A DNA stretch of 64,000 nt from VFJZ01 sp046598415 (GTDB taxonomy: Bacteria; Actinomycetota; Thermoleophilia; Gaiellales; F1-60-MAGs149). Position numbers and translations under genes: made by a program. The stretch lies in the NCBI GenBank assembly GCA_046598415.1, contig JBKJIG010000017.1, positions 3,529 through 67,528 on the forward strand, in the 5' to 3' direction. A model generated the notes under the pieces. The model made no database searches and was not told where the DNA came from. It was given only the letters and a program-made list of their open reading frames with translations. Below are positions 26,006 to 34,590 of this stretch, one piece after another (within the stretch, counting starts at the first letter, position 1; every line of letters begins with the position of its first letter).

Positions 26006-27041
26006 CGGCCCGATCGCCGCCGTCTGCGAGGCGCTCGTCGCGACGCCCTCGGAGTACGGCGACGAGGAGCTGATCGCCGGCCTCGTCGAGGAGCGCTGCT
26101 GCGAGCTCGGCGTCGTCCACGAGCGCCGCGGCAACGCGATCGTGGCGCGCACCGGCGGCCCTGGCCCGGCCATGGCGCTGGTCGGGCACCTCGACACCGT
26201 CCCCAACTGGGACGGCGGCACGACCCGCATCGAGGGTGACTGCATCGTCGGTCGCGGCACCGCCGACATGAAGGGCGGCGTGGCCGTGATGCTGCGGCTG
26301 CTGGAGCGCTTCGCGGCCCACGCGCGGCCCGTCTCGTACGTCTTCTACGACCGTGAGGAGGGCCCGAACCAGCTGAACGGCATCCATGCGGTGCTCGCCG
26401 ACCGGCGGCTGCTGGAGGAGCTCACCTTCGCCGTGGTGCTGGAGCCGACCTCGAACACCGTGCACGCCGGCGCGGTCGGGACGATGAACGCCGACGTCGT
26501 CTACCGCGGCCAGCTGGCACACAGCGCGCGGCCGTGGCAGGGTGTGAACGCAATCTATGAGGCGGCCGCCGCGCTGGGCCGGTTCGCCGCCCGCAAGGAG
26601 CAGCCGGTCGTCGTCGAGGGACTCCAGTTCCACGACACCATCACCGTCACGCTCGCGCACGGCGGCGCCACGCGCAACGTCGTGCCGGACGAGTTCCGGC
26701 TCGCCGTCAACGTGCGCGTCGCCCCGGGCCGCGAGCTGGCGACGGCCAGGACAGAGGTCGAGGCGCTGGCGGCGCCCGGCACCGTGGAGTGGCTCGACGA
26801 GTCGCCTGCCGCCCTACCCAATGTGACCGACTCGGCCGTGCGCGCGTTCATCGCCGCGACCGGGGTGGAGGTGCATCCCAAGCAGGCCTGGACCGACGTC
26901 GCCACGCTGCAGGCGGCGGGCATCCCAGCCCTCAACTATGGCCCCGGCGATGCGTCGCAGGCGCACCAGCGCGACGAGTGGGTCTCGATCGCCGCGCTCG
27001 AGCACTGCGAGCGGGTCCTGGCCGGATACCTGCTGCGCTGA
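25989..27041 (+). CDS. dapE: N-succinyl-diaminopimelate desuccinylase
   Basis: M20-family zinc peptidase that releases LL-diaminopimelate from its succinyl form, 350 residues. Metal and catalytic residues are visible: H and D in VGHLDTVPNWDGG, D in GRGTADMKGGVAV, EE in FYDREEGPNQLNG, and the C-terminal His region GPGDASQAHQRDEWVS. The dimerisation domain (~170-285) includes GQLAHSARPWQGVNAI. ATG starts inside the end of dapD. Actinobacterial-type DapE by length. Confidence 0.94.
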   Translation: MASPFSGPIAAVCEALVATPSEYGDEELIAGLVEERCCELGVVHERRGNAIVARTGGPGPAMALVGHLDTVPNWDGGTTRIEGDCIVGRGTADMKGGVAVMLRLLERFAAHARPVSYVFYDREEGPNQLNGIHAVLADRRLLEELTFAVVLEPTSNTVHAGAVGTMNADVVYRGQLAHSARPWQGVNAIYEAAAALGRFAARKEQPVVVEGLQFHDTITVTLAHGGATRNVVPDEFRLAVNVRVAPGRELATARTEVEALAAPGTVEWLDESPAALPNVTDSAVRAFIAATGVEVHPKQAWTDVATLQAAGIPALNYGPGDASQAHQRDEWVSIAALEHCERVLAGYLLR

Positions 27042-27784
27042 TGCGGGCGGAGCGCTGGCAGGGGGCCGGGAACGTCTATCTCCTCGTCGCGGAGGTGCCG
27101 GCCGACGTGGCGCTGGCGTGCCGTGACCACGAGGCCGACGGCGTCCTCGTGCTGACGCCAGTGACGGGAGCGCACGTCGCGATGCGCATCATCAATCCGG
27201 ACGGCTCCGAGCCCGAGGCGTGCGGCAACGGCACGCGCATGGTGGCGCGGTTCGTGGCCGAGCGCGATGGCCTCGAAGAAGTGCGGATCGCCACGCCGGC
27301 CGGCGTGCTCGAGACCGTCGTCCACGCCGACGGCACCGTCACGGCGCGCATGGCCGACGCCCGGCTGACGGACGACGACCAGTACCGGCCCACCGGCGAA
27401 CCGTTCCCGTACCCGCACCGGTTCGTCTCGGTCGGCAACCCGCACGCCGTGATCCAGGTCGACGACCCGGCGGCCTTCCCGCTTGCCCACCAGGGCCCGC
27501 TGCTCGAGCACCACGAGTGGTTTCCGCAGCGCGCCAACATCGAGATCTGGCGGCCACTCGCCGACGGCTCGGCCGAGATGCGCGTGTGGGAGCGCGGCGT
27601 CGGCGAGACGTCCGCGTGCGGCACCGGCGCTTGCGCCGTGGCGGTATCGGCCGTGCTCGACGGCCTCGCGCACAGCCCGGTCACGGTGCACCTGCCGGGC
27701 GGATCGCTCGAGATCGCGATCGGACCCGAGCTCGAGATCCGCATGACGGGGCCGGCGGAGCGCATGGCGGTGCTGGACCTGTGA
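27041..27784 (+). CDS. dapF: Diaminopimelate epimerase
   Basis: Converts LL- to meso-diaminopimelate. The two-domain fold has catalytic cysteines C61 (PEACGNGTR) and C193 (TSACGTGAC). The N-terminal GAGNVYLLV replaces the usual GAGNDF, so the conserved Asp of that motif is absent. At 247 residues it is about 25 shorter than typical enzymes. SVGNPHAVIQV and RVWERGVGET are conserved. The ATG overlaps the dapE stop (TGATG). Confidence 0.94.
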   Translation: MRAERWQGAGNVYLLVAEVPADVALACRDHEADGVLVLTPVTGAHVAMRIINPDGSEPEACGNGTRMVARFVAERDGLEEVRIATPAGVLETVVHADGTVTARMADARLTDDDQYRPTGEPFPYPHRFVSVGNPHAVIQVDDPAAFPLAHQGPLLEHHEWFPQRANIEIWRPLADGSAEMRVWERGVGETSACGTGACAVAVSAVLDGLAHSPVTVHLPGGSLEIAIGPELEIRMTGPAERMAVLDL

Positions 27785-28926
27785 GGTTCGCCCGCCGGCT
27801 GGAACCGGTACCGGAGTACCTGACGGCGCGGCTCAACCGGCTGATCGCCGAGCGCCGCGCGGCCGGCCGCGACGTGATCTCGCTCGGCGTCGGCGACCCC
27901 GACCTGCCGCCCAGCGTGGCGGCGCGAGAGACGCTGGCGACCGCCGTGCGCCGCGACGACATGGCGCACTATCCGACCAACCGGGGCCTGCCGCAGCTGC
28001 GTGAGGCCGTGGCGCGGTTCTACGACCGCCGCTTCGGCGTCACGCTCGATCCGGAGACCGAGATCGTCCCGCTGCTCGGGGCCAAGGAGGGCCTCGCGCA
28101 CCTCGCGCTCGCCCAGCTCGACCCCGGCGATGTCGCGCTGGTGGCCGATCCCGGCTACCCGGTCTACGTGGGCGGCCCGCTGATCGCCGGCGCCGAGCCG
28201 TACTCGCTGCCGCTGCTGCGCGAGCGTGCCTTCCAGCCCGATCTGGACGCGGTACCCGCCTCGGTCCGCGACCGCGCCAACCTGCTCATCCTCGGCTACC
28301 CCAACAATCCGACCGGGGCCGTGGTGGAGAACGACCTGTTCGAGCGCCTGATCGCCTACGGCGTGCCGGTCTGCCACGACAACGCCTACTCCGAGATCAC
28401 GTTCGACGGTTACGTGGCGCCGAGCTTCCTGCAGACGCCCGGGGCGCGCGAGGCGGGCATCGAGCTGCTGTCGCTGTCGAAGGCCTTCAGCCTGCCGGGC
28501 TGGCGGATCGCCTTCGCGGTCGGCAACGCGGCGATGATCGGCAACCTCCTGCGCCTGAAGACGAACGTCGACTCGGGCATGTTCACGGCCCTGCAGCATG
28601 CCGCGATCGCGCTGCTGGACTCCGATCCGGCGGAGCGCACGGCGCTGGCTGCGACCTACGGGCGCCGTCGCGATCTGGTGTGCGGCGCACTCGCGGCGGC
28701 CGGGCTCGAGGTGACTCCACCGCGCGGCGGCATGTACGTCTGGCTGCCCGTTCCGGGCGGCGAGGGATCGATGACGTTCTCGGAGCGCATCCTCGACGAG
28801 GGCGACGTGGTGATCTCGCCCGGCGTCGCGTACGGTCCGGCCGGCGAGGGGTTCGTGCGGCTCGCGCTGACCCAGCCGGAGCACCGGCTGATGGAGGCTG
28901 TCGGGCGTCTGATCCGCTGCCTGTAG
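27781..28926 (+). CDS. dapC: Class I aminotransferase, probably N-succinyldiaminopimelate aminotransferase
   Basis: Fold-type I PLP aminotransferase of 381 residues. PLP lysine in ELLSLSKAFSLPGWRIAFAVG, ILGYPNNPTGAV with the conserved Asn, and HDNAYSEITFDG with Asp/Tyr. Its place as the fourth gene of dapD-dapE-dapF supplies the missing transaminase step (DapC). By sequence it also resembles LL-diaminopimelate aminotransferases (DapL), but that route would make dapD and dapE redundant. GTG start overlaps the dapF stop. Confidence 0.82.
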   Translation: MRFARRLEPVPEYLTARLNRLIAERRAAGRDVISLGVGDPDLPPSVAARETLATAVRRDDMAHYPTNRGLPQLREAVARFYDRRFGVTLDPETEIVPLLGAKEGLAHLALAQLDPGDVALVADPGYPVYVGGPLIAGAEPYSLPLLRERAFQPDLDAVPASVRDRANLLILGYPNNPTGAVVENDLFERLIAYGVPVCHDNAYSEITFDGYVAPSFLQTPGAREAGIELLSLSKAFSLPGWRIAFAVGNAAMIGNLLRLKTNVDSGMFTALQHAAIALLDSDPAERTALAATYGRRRDLVCGALAAAGLEVTPPRGGMYVWLPVPGGEGSMTFSERILDEGDVVISPGVAYGPAGEGFVRLALTQPEHRLMEAVGRLIRCL

Positions 28927-28937
28927 GCTTCGCGGAC

Positions 28938-30215
28938 TTGGGAGACTCGTTTCACACCATTCGCGACGCCGAGCCGGAACGGGCCGTGGTCATGGCCGTC
29001 TGGCCGTCCGGGTTCGATGGCGAGGCCGAGCTGGACGAGATGGACGAGCTGCTGCGCACCGCCGCGGTCGCGGGCGTCGGCCGCATCGTGCAGCGCCGGC
29101 TGAACCCGCACCCGCGGACGTACCTCGGCCCCGGCAAGCTGCAGGAGCTGCAGGCGCTCGCCCACCAGGTCGACGCCGAGGTGGTCGTCTGCGACGACGA
29201 GCTGACGCCCGTTCAGCAGCGCGTGCTCGAGGACACGCTCGAGATGCGCATCGTCGACCGCACGGCGGTGATCCTCGACATCTTCGCGGCCCACGCGCAC
29301 ACCGCCGAGGGCAAACTCCAGGTCGAGCTGGCGCAGCTCCAGTACAGCCTGCCGCGTATGCGCGGCCTCTGGAAGCACCTCGAGCGCCTCGGCGGCGGCG
29401 TCGGCACCCGCGGCCCGGGCGAGTCGCAGCTCGAGACCGACCGCCGGCTGGCGCGCACGCGCATCCAGTTGCTGAAGAAGCGCATCGCGCTCGCGTCGCA
29501 GCACCGCCGCACGGCCCGCAAGCGGCGCGAGGGCTCCGAGACGCCGTCCGTCTCGCTCGCCGGCTACACCAACGTCGGCAAGTCGACGCTGCTGAACACG
29601 CTCACCGGCGCCGAGGTGTCGTCGGCCGACCGCCTGTTCGAGACGCTCGACCCGACCACGCGGGCCTACGTGTTCGGCGGCCGGGCGTACACGCTGACCG
29701 ACACCGTCGGGTTCATCCGCAAGCTGCCCCACGGCCTCGTCGAGGCGTTCGCGTCGACGCTCGAGGAGACGATCGCCGGCGACCTGATCATCCACGTCGC
29801 CGACGCGTCGGCGCCGGAGGAGGAGCGCCTCGCACAGCAGGCCGCCGTCGAGGAGGTGCTGGACGAGATCGGCGCGGGCGAGATCGCGCGGCTGCTGGTG
29901 CTGAACAAGACCGATCTGCTCGACCCGTTGGCGCGCCGGCGCCTGCAGAATGCCAATCCCGATGCCGTGCTGACCGCTGCCCGCACCGGCGAGGGCCTCG
30001 AGGAGCTCGAGGCCAAGATCGCCGCGTTCTTCGCCAACCGCTTCGAGCCGATCGAGCTTCTGGTGCCGCACGGGCAGGGCAAGGAGCTGGCTGCGCTGTA
30101 CGCGCTCGGCGCGCCGATCGAGCGCGAGGACACCGCCGAGGGCGTCGTGATCCGCGCGCACCTGCCCGAGGCGGAGGCGCGCCGGTTCGCGCGGTTCCGG
30201 ACGGACGGTCAGTAG
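28938..30215 (+). CDS. hflX: GTPase HflX
   Basis: Ribosome-associated GTPase that splits stalled or hibernating ribosomes, 425 residues. N-terminal HflX domain with RRLNPHPRTYLGPGKLQELQ and VVVCDDELTPVQQRVLEDTL, then the coiled linker, then the G domain: G1 AGYTNVGKSTLLNTL, G3 LTDTVGFIRKLP, G4 LNKTD. The TTG at 28938 is the best start, giving LGDSFHTIRDAEPERAVVMAVW. A TAGGCT hexamer lies eight bases upstream and uses the dapC stop codon as its first three bases. Confidence 0.95.
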   Translation: MGDSFHTIRDAEPERAVVMAVWPSGFDGEAELDEMDELLRTAAVAGVGRIVQRRLNPHPRTYLGPGKLQELQALAHQVDAEVVVCDDELTPVQQRVLEDTLEMRIVDRTAVILDIFAAHAHTAEGKLQVELAQLQYSLPRMRGLWKHLERLGGGVGTRGPGESQLETDRRLARTRIQLLKKRIALASQHRRTARKRREGSETPSVSLAGYTNVGKSTLLNTLTGAEVSSADRLFETLDPTTRAYVFGGRAYTLTDTVGFIRKLPHGLVEAFASTLEETIAGDLIIHVADASAPEEERLAQQAAVEEVLDEIGAGEIARLLVLNKTDLLDPLARRRLQNANPDAVLTAARTGEGLEELEAKIAAFFANRFEPIELLVPHGQGKELAALYALGAPIEREDTAEGVVIRAHLPEAEARRFARFRTDGQ

Positions 30216-30649
30216 TGGACGTGCCGTTCCAGGTGCTGCATGCCGACGCACGGCTGCCGGCCGCGGCGCACGAGCACGACGCCGGGCTCGACCTGCGCAG
30301 CGTCGAGGCCTGCACGATCGAGCCGGGCGACCGGGCGCTGGTGGCGGTCGGCCTGGCGGTCGAGATCCCACCCGGGCACGCCGGCCTCGTGATCCCGCGC
30401 AGCGGCCTCGCCGCCCGGCACGGCATCACGATCCTGAACGCGCCCGGTCTGGTCGACGCGGGCTACCGCGGCGAGCTGATGGTGGCGCTCCTCAACACGG
30501 ATCGCGCCGAGCCATTCGCGATCGAGGTGGGCGACCGCATCGCGCAGCTGGTGATCGTGGCCATCCCCGAGGTGCAGCCGGTGCGGGCCTCCGAGCTCTC
30601 GGGCAGCGCGCGCGGCGAGGGTGGGTTCGGCTCCACGGGACGCGGCTGA
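30215..30649 (+). CDS. dut: dUTP diphosphatase
   Basis: Hydrolyses dUTP to dUMP and diphosphate, keeping uracil out of DNA and feeding dTMP synthesis. Trimeric dUTPase of 144 residues with all five motifs: HDAGLDLRS, IPRSGLA, NAPGLVDAGYRGELMVALLN, GDRIAQLVI, and the C-terminal GEGGFGSTGRG. GTG start shares a base with the hflX stop. Confidence 0.96.
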   Translation: MDVPFQVLHADARLPAAAHEHDAGLDLRSVEACTIEPGDRALVAVGLAVEIPPGHAGLVIPRSGLAARHGITILNAPGLVDAGYRGELMVALLNTDRAEPFAIEVGDRIAQLVIVAIPEVQPVRASELSGSARGEGGFGSTGRG

Positions 30650-30652
30650 GCC

Positions 30653-31108
30653 GTGCACCAGCAGCCGCGCATCCGCGCCCAGGCGCTGATCGTCGTCGAC
30701 CGGCGGGTGCTGCTGATCCGGCACGAGAAGGAGGGCCGCGCCTACTGGCTGCTGCCCGGCGGCGGTGTCGAGCCGGGGGAGACCATGGAGCGGGCGCTGC
30801 GGCGCGAGCTGCGCGAGGAGTGCGGGCTGCACGACGTCCAGGTGGGCGGCCCGGTCGCGATCGCCGAGTCGATCGCGCCGGTGCACGAGCGCGGCGGCAA
30901 GCACATCGTCCACGTCATCTTCGCGTGCGAGGTGACGCCGGGCGCGCTGGCGCTGGTCTCCTCCTGCGACGAGGCGGTGCGCAACCACGCGCTGGTCGGG
31001 CAGCGGGAGGTCGGACAGATCGACCTGCGGCCGCCGATCCAGCGGTTCGTCGAGCGGTTCCAGCCGGGCGACCCGTTCGTGGCGCTCGGCCACGCGTGGG
31101 TGTCCTAG
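30653..31108 (+). CDS. Nudix hydrolase
   Basis: Small Nudix enzyme, 151 residues, that should cleave a nucleoside diphosphate-X bond. The Nudix box begins GGGVEPGETMERAL and ends RRELREECGL (residues 36-59), with all catalytic Glu residues present. The substrate is unknown. It follows dut by 3 bases and may share the nucleotide-cleaning role. Converges with the ZIP gene with only 6 bases between, and no terminator is visible there. Confidence 0.9.
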   Translation: MHQQPRIRAQALIVVDRRVLLIRHEKEGRAYWLLPGGGVEPGETMERALRRELREECGLHDVQVGGPVAIAESIAPVHERGGKHIVHVIFACEVTPGALALVSSCDEAVRNHALVGQREVGQIDLRPPIQRFVERFQPGDPFVALGHAWVS

Positions 31109-31114
31109 GAGCGG

Positions 31115-32302
31115 TCAGCCGACGATCGTGCCCGTCAGGTACATGACGGCGATCCCGGCGACGTAGCCGCCGATCGCCCAGCCGGAGCGCAATCCGCCCG
31201 GCGCGCGCCGGGCGACGTTGCGGCCGACCTCGACCACGACCTGCAGGGCCGCCCCGGCCGCGAGGGCGAAGAACAGCACGCCGAGCACGTCGTTGGTGAC
31301 GTAGCCGCCGAGCCACGTACCGAGGATGGCCGGCGCGCCGGCCAGCAGGGCGAGCAGCGTGAGCTTGCCGAAGCTGAACCGCTCGGTGGCGCTGACGGCG
31401 GCGATGCCGAGCCCCTCGGTGACGTTGTGCACCATGAAGCCGATGATCAGGAAGGTGCCCAGCTGGAGGGCGCCGAAGGCGAACGACGAGCCGATCGCGA
31501 GGCCCTCGCCGAGGTTGTGGACGCCGATGCCGACGGCGACGAGGAGCGCCAGCGAGGCCCCCGTGGTGGCCTTGCCGCGACCCAGCCAGGACGAGAGGAA
31601 CGTCATGCCGAGCCCGCTGCCGGCGGCGCCGAGCAGCACGAGGCCGGGGCCGCCGAGGGCCGGCGGCAGCCCCGCCTGCAGCTCGAACGCCTCGAACAGC
31701 GCCTCGACGCCGAGGAACGTCAGCAGCCCGGCCGTGAGCGCGAGGAACGCGGCCAGCCACCGCTCGCTGGCGCGACGCAGCGACGGCAGCCAGAGCAGGC
31801 CGAGCGCCACGGGCACGACGCCGACGAGGAACCCGACGAGGGCGTAGCCGAAGAAGCCGCTCACGGACGGCGCGGGCGTCTCGACGGCGGCGGGGATCTG
31901 CTCGGTGGTCTGGATGCCGGTCGAGCTGGTGACGCCGACGGCGATCGGCTCGTTTTCGACCCACGGGTACGGCACGGTGATGGTGCTCGTGCGGAGACGG
32001 CCGAGCACGGACGAACCGTCGACGGTGAACGGCACGATGGCGTCGTCGACGGTCACCAGGGCGATGTTCAGGTCGTCGGCTTGCGGGTTTCGGACGGCGA
32101 TCGTGATCTCGCCCGGGTGGAACTCGACGCGCCGCACGTCGAACGCGTCGGCGGGCGGCGCGTTGCGGCCGATCAGGTCGACCAGCGACGAGCCGCTCGA
32201 TACGAATAGGCCGACGACGATGGTCAGCAGCAGCAGCGGGGCGAGCGCGTACAGGTGCCAGCCGACGCGCGACCGCAGCGTCGGCGGCGACGAGGCGTTC
32301 AC
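31115..32302 (-). CDS. ZIP-family metal transporter with N-terminal extension
   Basis: Metal (Zn/Fe/Mn) importer of 395 residues. The C-terminal ~240 residues are a ZIP domain with the metal-site helices GIGVHNLGEGLAIGSSFAFG and FMVHNVTEGLGIAAVS. The N-terminal ~150 residues are unusual: one membrane helix (18-34), then an extracytoplasmic beta-type domain (~50-140, with DVRRVEFHPGEITIAVRNPQ), then the ZIP helices. The start overlaps the multicopper oxidase stop (ATGA), so the two are one unit. Confidence 0.88.
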   Translation of the reverse strand: MNASSPPTLRSRVGWHLYALAPLLLLTIVVGLFVSSGSSLVDLIGRNAPPADAFDVRRVEFHPGEITIAVRNPQADDLNIALVTVDDAIVPFTVDGSSVLGRLRTSTITVPYPWVENEPIAVGVTSSTGIQTTEQIPAAVETPAPSVSGFFGYALVGFLVGVVPVALGLLWLPSLRRASERWLAAFLALTAGLLTFLGVEALFEAFELQAGLPPALGGPGLVLLGAAGSGLGMTFLSSWLGRGKATTGASLALLVAVGIGVHNLGEGLAIGSSFAFGALQLGTFLIIGFMVHNVTEGLGIAAVSATERFSFGKLTLLALLAGAPAILGTWLGGYVTNDVLGVLFFALAAGAALQVVVEVGRNVARRAPGGLRSGWAIGGYVAGIAVMYLTGTIVG

Positions 32303-33321
32303 CGTTCGGCCACCTCGAAGTAGCCCATCCAGCCGAGCTCGGTGAACTCGGACTGGTGCGCGTGGAACATGAACGTGCCCGGGTGCGTGAAGTCGATCTC
32401 GAGCACGCCGCGCTGGCCCTGGGCCTGCACGACGATGTCGGTGTACTCCCAGTGGTCGCCGGTGCCGGTCGGCTGGTAGCGGAAGAAGTCGGCGTGCAGG
32501 TGGAGCGAGTTGACGAGGTCGAACTCGGTCAGGTTCGCGAGGTAGATGCGCACCTTCGTGCCGAGCTGCACCTGGATCGGATACCGCGCGTAGTAGAACG
32601 TGCGGCCGTTGACGGTGTAGAGGTTGTTCTCGCCGTCGCCATCGGTGTCGTAGCCGTTCATCACCATCACGAGCTCCTGCGCCGGCGGACGGGGCTCCTT
32701 GGGATCGATGATGAAGGCGCCGTAGAGGCCTTTGTGGATGTGCTTCTTGAGCGGCGTCGCGTGGCAGTGGTAGAGCTGCATCCCGGCCGGCCGGGCGATG
32801 AACTCGTAGGTGAACTCGCCGCCCGGCTCGACCACTTCGAACACGCCGTCCATGTTGGTCGGGTGGATGCCGTGGAAGTGGATCGTGTGCGGGTGCGACC
32901 CGGCGTTGCGGAAGTGCACGCGCAGCAGGTCGCCCTCGGTGGCGCGGATGATGGGGCCGGGAACGGTGCCGTTGTACGTCCAGGCCTCGAAGAACACGCC
33001 GGGCGCGACCTCGATCTGCTGGTCGGCCGCCGTCAGCGTGTACTCCCGCACGCGGCCCGGCTGGTACGGCAGCGCCGGTGGCGGGTAGAGCAGCCCGTCG
33101 AGGTCGTGCGGCCCGCCGACGGCGGGCGCGCCCTCGCGGATCATCGCGGCGTGCCCGCTGTGCCCGCCGGGCGCCGCCGCGGCGGCGACGACGTGTCCGG
33201 CGTGCTCCGCGGCCGGCGTCCCGGTGTTCGCGCCGCGCGCGATTCCGGCCAGCACGGGCGTGGCGGCTAGGGGTGCGGCGGCCAGCAGTGCGTTCCGGCG
33301 GGTAAGTAGTGGTTTAGGCAT
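32299..33321 (-). CDS. Multicopper oxidase (cupredoxin-type), Tat-exported
   Basis: Exported copper oxidase of 340 residues. Tat signal with the twin Arg R8-R9 in TRRNALLAAAPLAATP, then a His/Ala-rich linker. Domain 1 holds HTIHFHGIHPTNMDG and LYHCHATPLKKHIHKGLYG. Domain 2 holds SLHLHADFFRY and FMFHAHQSEFTELGWMG, giving type 1, 2 and 3 copper ligands of a two-domain oxidase or nitrite-reductase-like fold. Linked by a 4-base overlap to a ZIP metal transporter, it may oxidise Fe(II), Mn(II) or Cu(I), but the substrate is unproven. The ATG lies inside a palindrome (see operator-like site). Confidence 0.9.
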   Translation of the reverse strand: MPKPLLTRRNALLAAAPLAATPVLAGIARGANTGTPAAEHAGHVVAAAAAPGGHSGHAAMIREGAPAVGGPHDLDGLLYPPPALPYQPGRVREYTLTAADQQIEVAPGVFFEAWTYNGTVPGPIIRATEGDLLRVHFRNAGSHPHTIHFHGIHPTNMDGVFEVVEPGGEFTYEFIARPAGMQLYHCHATPLKKHIHKGLYGAFIIDPKEPRPPAQELVMVMNGYDTDGDGENNLYTVNGRTFYYARYPIQVQLGTKVRIYLANLTEFDLVNSLHLHADFFRYQPTGTGDHWEYTDIVVQAQGQRGVLEIDFTHPGTFMFHAHQSEFTELGWMGYFEVAER

Positions 33322-33340
33322 GCCTAGAATTAAATTCTAG
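33315..33340. promoter_or_regulatory. Operator-like palindromes at the multicopper oxidase start
   Basis: TAGGCATGCCTA (33315-33326) is a perfect 12-bp palindrome around the start codon. CTAGAATTAAATTCTAG (33324-33340) is a perfect 8+1+8 palindrome next to it. TTAGGC/GCCTAA half-sites are typical of DtxR/IdeR-type iron or manganese repressors, which fits the ZIP/oxidase genes. On the minus strand TAGAAT and TTTAAT are -10 candidates inside the site, so a bound repressor would block initiation. Confidence 0.55.
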
Positions 33341-33364
33341 CCGAGCCTAGCCCGGGCACCAACA

Positions 33365-33452
33365 TTTCCGCGCGCCTGCGTGCGCCTTCCATGTGCGGGG
33401 TCAGACCCCGAAAACGCTCCCCCTGGGGTCTGACCCCGGAACGTTTCCGCGC
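33365..33452. repeat. Paired-palindrome repeat, copy 2 (inverted relative to copy 1)
   Basis: GGGGTCAGACCCC at 33397-33409 and GGGGTCTGACCCC at 33425-33437, again 28 bases apart. Read on the minus strand the element aligns with copy 1 (12041-12116) from GCGGAAACGTTC through the ACATGG-AGGCGC tail. The rest of the 33341-33558 gap shows no gene. Confidence 0.8.
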
Positions 33453-33558
33453 GGGAGGTGCGCGAATCGCGCGACTGGCGCTCGATGTGTGCGGGCCGGC
33501 ATGAAGCGCGCGTCGTCCGACACGCCGAACTCGACTAGGCGCTCGAGAGCGTCGCGGA

Positions 33559-33858
33559 CTAGTGGCCGCGGCTCTCGGACAGGGCCGAGAGGAAGTCGGA
33601 CACCGGGATCGCCGGCAGACTCTGGATGCGGGTCGAGCCGCGCGAGCCGAGCTCGACGGCGATCTGGGCGACCGTCAGGTGGTCGGGCGCCTCGAGGATC
33701 GTGACGAAGTCGTACGGGCCGAGCACTGCCCACTGGCTGACGATCTTCGCGCCCATCGCCTCGACCTGGGCGTTGACCTGCTGCAGCCGGCTCGGGTTCT
33801 TCTTCAGCGTCTCGATGCCGTCGGAGGACAGCGTCGAGAGGAGGACGTAGGTCTGCAC
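33559..33858 (-). CDS. GYD-domain protein
   Basis: Small dimeric alpha/beta-barrel-type protein of 99 residues. The GYD motif is WAVLGPYDFVTILEAPD near residues 43-59. The N-terminus YVLLSTLSSDGIETLKKNP matches the family. Function is unknown across the family. GTG start with a TAGGAT -10 six bases upstream; that -10 includes the gatD stop codon, so it is probably transcribed by itself as well as from the murT-gatD message. Confidence 0.85.
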   Translation of the reverse strand: MQTYVLLSTLSSDGIETLKKNPSRLQQVNAQVEAMGAKIVSQWAVLGPYDFVTILEAPDHLTVAQIAVELGSRGSTRIQSLPAIPVSDFLSALSESRGH

Positions 33859-33864
33859 GGCGGC

Positions 33865-33870
33865 ATCCTA
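33865..33870 (-). promoter_or_regulatory. -10 element (TAGGAT) for the GYD gene, sharing the gatD stop codon
   Basis: Minus-strand TAGGAT, then GCCGCC, then GTG at 33858. The TAG of the hexamer is the stop codon of gatD. Confidence 0.48.
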
Positions 33871-34590
33871 CCGCCGCTCGGCCCGGGCGATCGTCGCGGC
33901 GCCCTCGGCCGTGCGCAGCTCGAGCGCGTCGTCGAGCGGCGCCAGCGGGCCACCGCCGCGCCGCGCCAGGGCGTGGCCGATCAGCTCGTCGGCGATCCAC
34001 GGGTTCTTCGGCAGCAGCGGGCCGTGCACGTACGTGCCGACGATGCGCTCGGCGCGGCAGCCCTCGGTCCGGTCCTCGCCGTTGTTGCCGGCGCCCGCGA
34101 CGATCCGGCCGAGCGGCTGCAGGCCGGCACCGAGCCACGTGCGCCCAGCGTGGTTCTCGAACCCGACCATCGTCCGGCCGCCGCCGCAGTCGACCAGCAC
34201 GTTGCCGATCAGGCGCGTGTCGCCGGCCACGGTCTCGAGGTCGACGAGGCCGGTGCCGGGGATCTCGTCGCCCTGGTGGCCGCGGTACCGGTGCCCGAGC
34301 AGCTGGTAGCCGCCGCAGACGGCGAGCAGGCACGCGCCGTCGTCGATCGCCGCGCGGATCAGCGGCGTCTGCCGGATCAGCTCCGGCGCGACGAGCACCT
34401 GGTCGCGGTCCTGGCCGCCGCCGAGCAGGATGATGTCGGCGCCGCCCGGGTCGAGGTCGGCGCCGAGCGCGAGCGGCTGCACGCGGTAGTCGATACCGCG
34501 CCAGGCGCAGCGCTGCTCCAGCACGCGCACGTTGCCGCGGTCGGCGTAGATGGAGAGCAGCGTGGGGTAGACGGGGACGATGGTGATCAC
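33868..34590 (-). CDS. gatD: Lipid II isoglutaminyl synthase, glutamine amidotransferase subunit GatD
   Basis: Class I (CobB/CobQ-like) glutaminase, 240 residues, that supplies ammonia to MurT for amidation of D-iGlu in lipid II. Nucleophile Cys in LLAVCGGYQLLGHRY, conserved His in GTYVHGPLLPKNP. Fold start ITIVPVYPTLLSIYADRGNV and the oxyanion loop ILLGGGQDRDQ are as in GatD. GTG start overlaps the murT stop by 4 bases. Confidence 0.95.
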   Translation of the reverse strand: MITIVPVYPTLLSIYADRGNVRVLEQRCAWRGIDYRVQPLALGADLDPGGADIILLGGGQDRDQVLVAPELIRQTPLIRAAIDDGACLLAVCGGYQLLGHRYRGHQGDEIPGTGLVDLETVAGDTRLIGNVLVDCGGGRTMVGFENHAGRTWLGAGLQPLGRIVAGAGNNGEDRTEGCRAERIVGTYVHGPLLPKNPWIADELIGHALARRGGGPLAPLDDALELRTAEGAATIARAERR

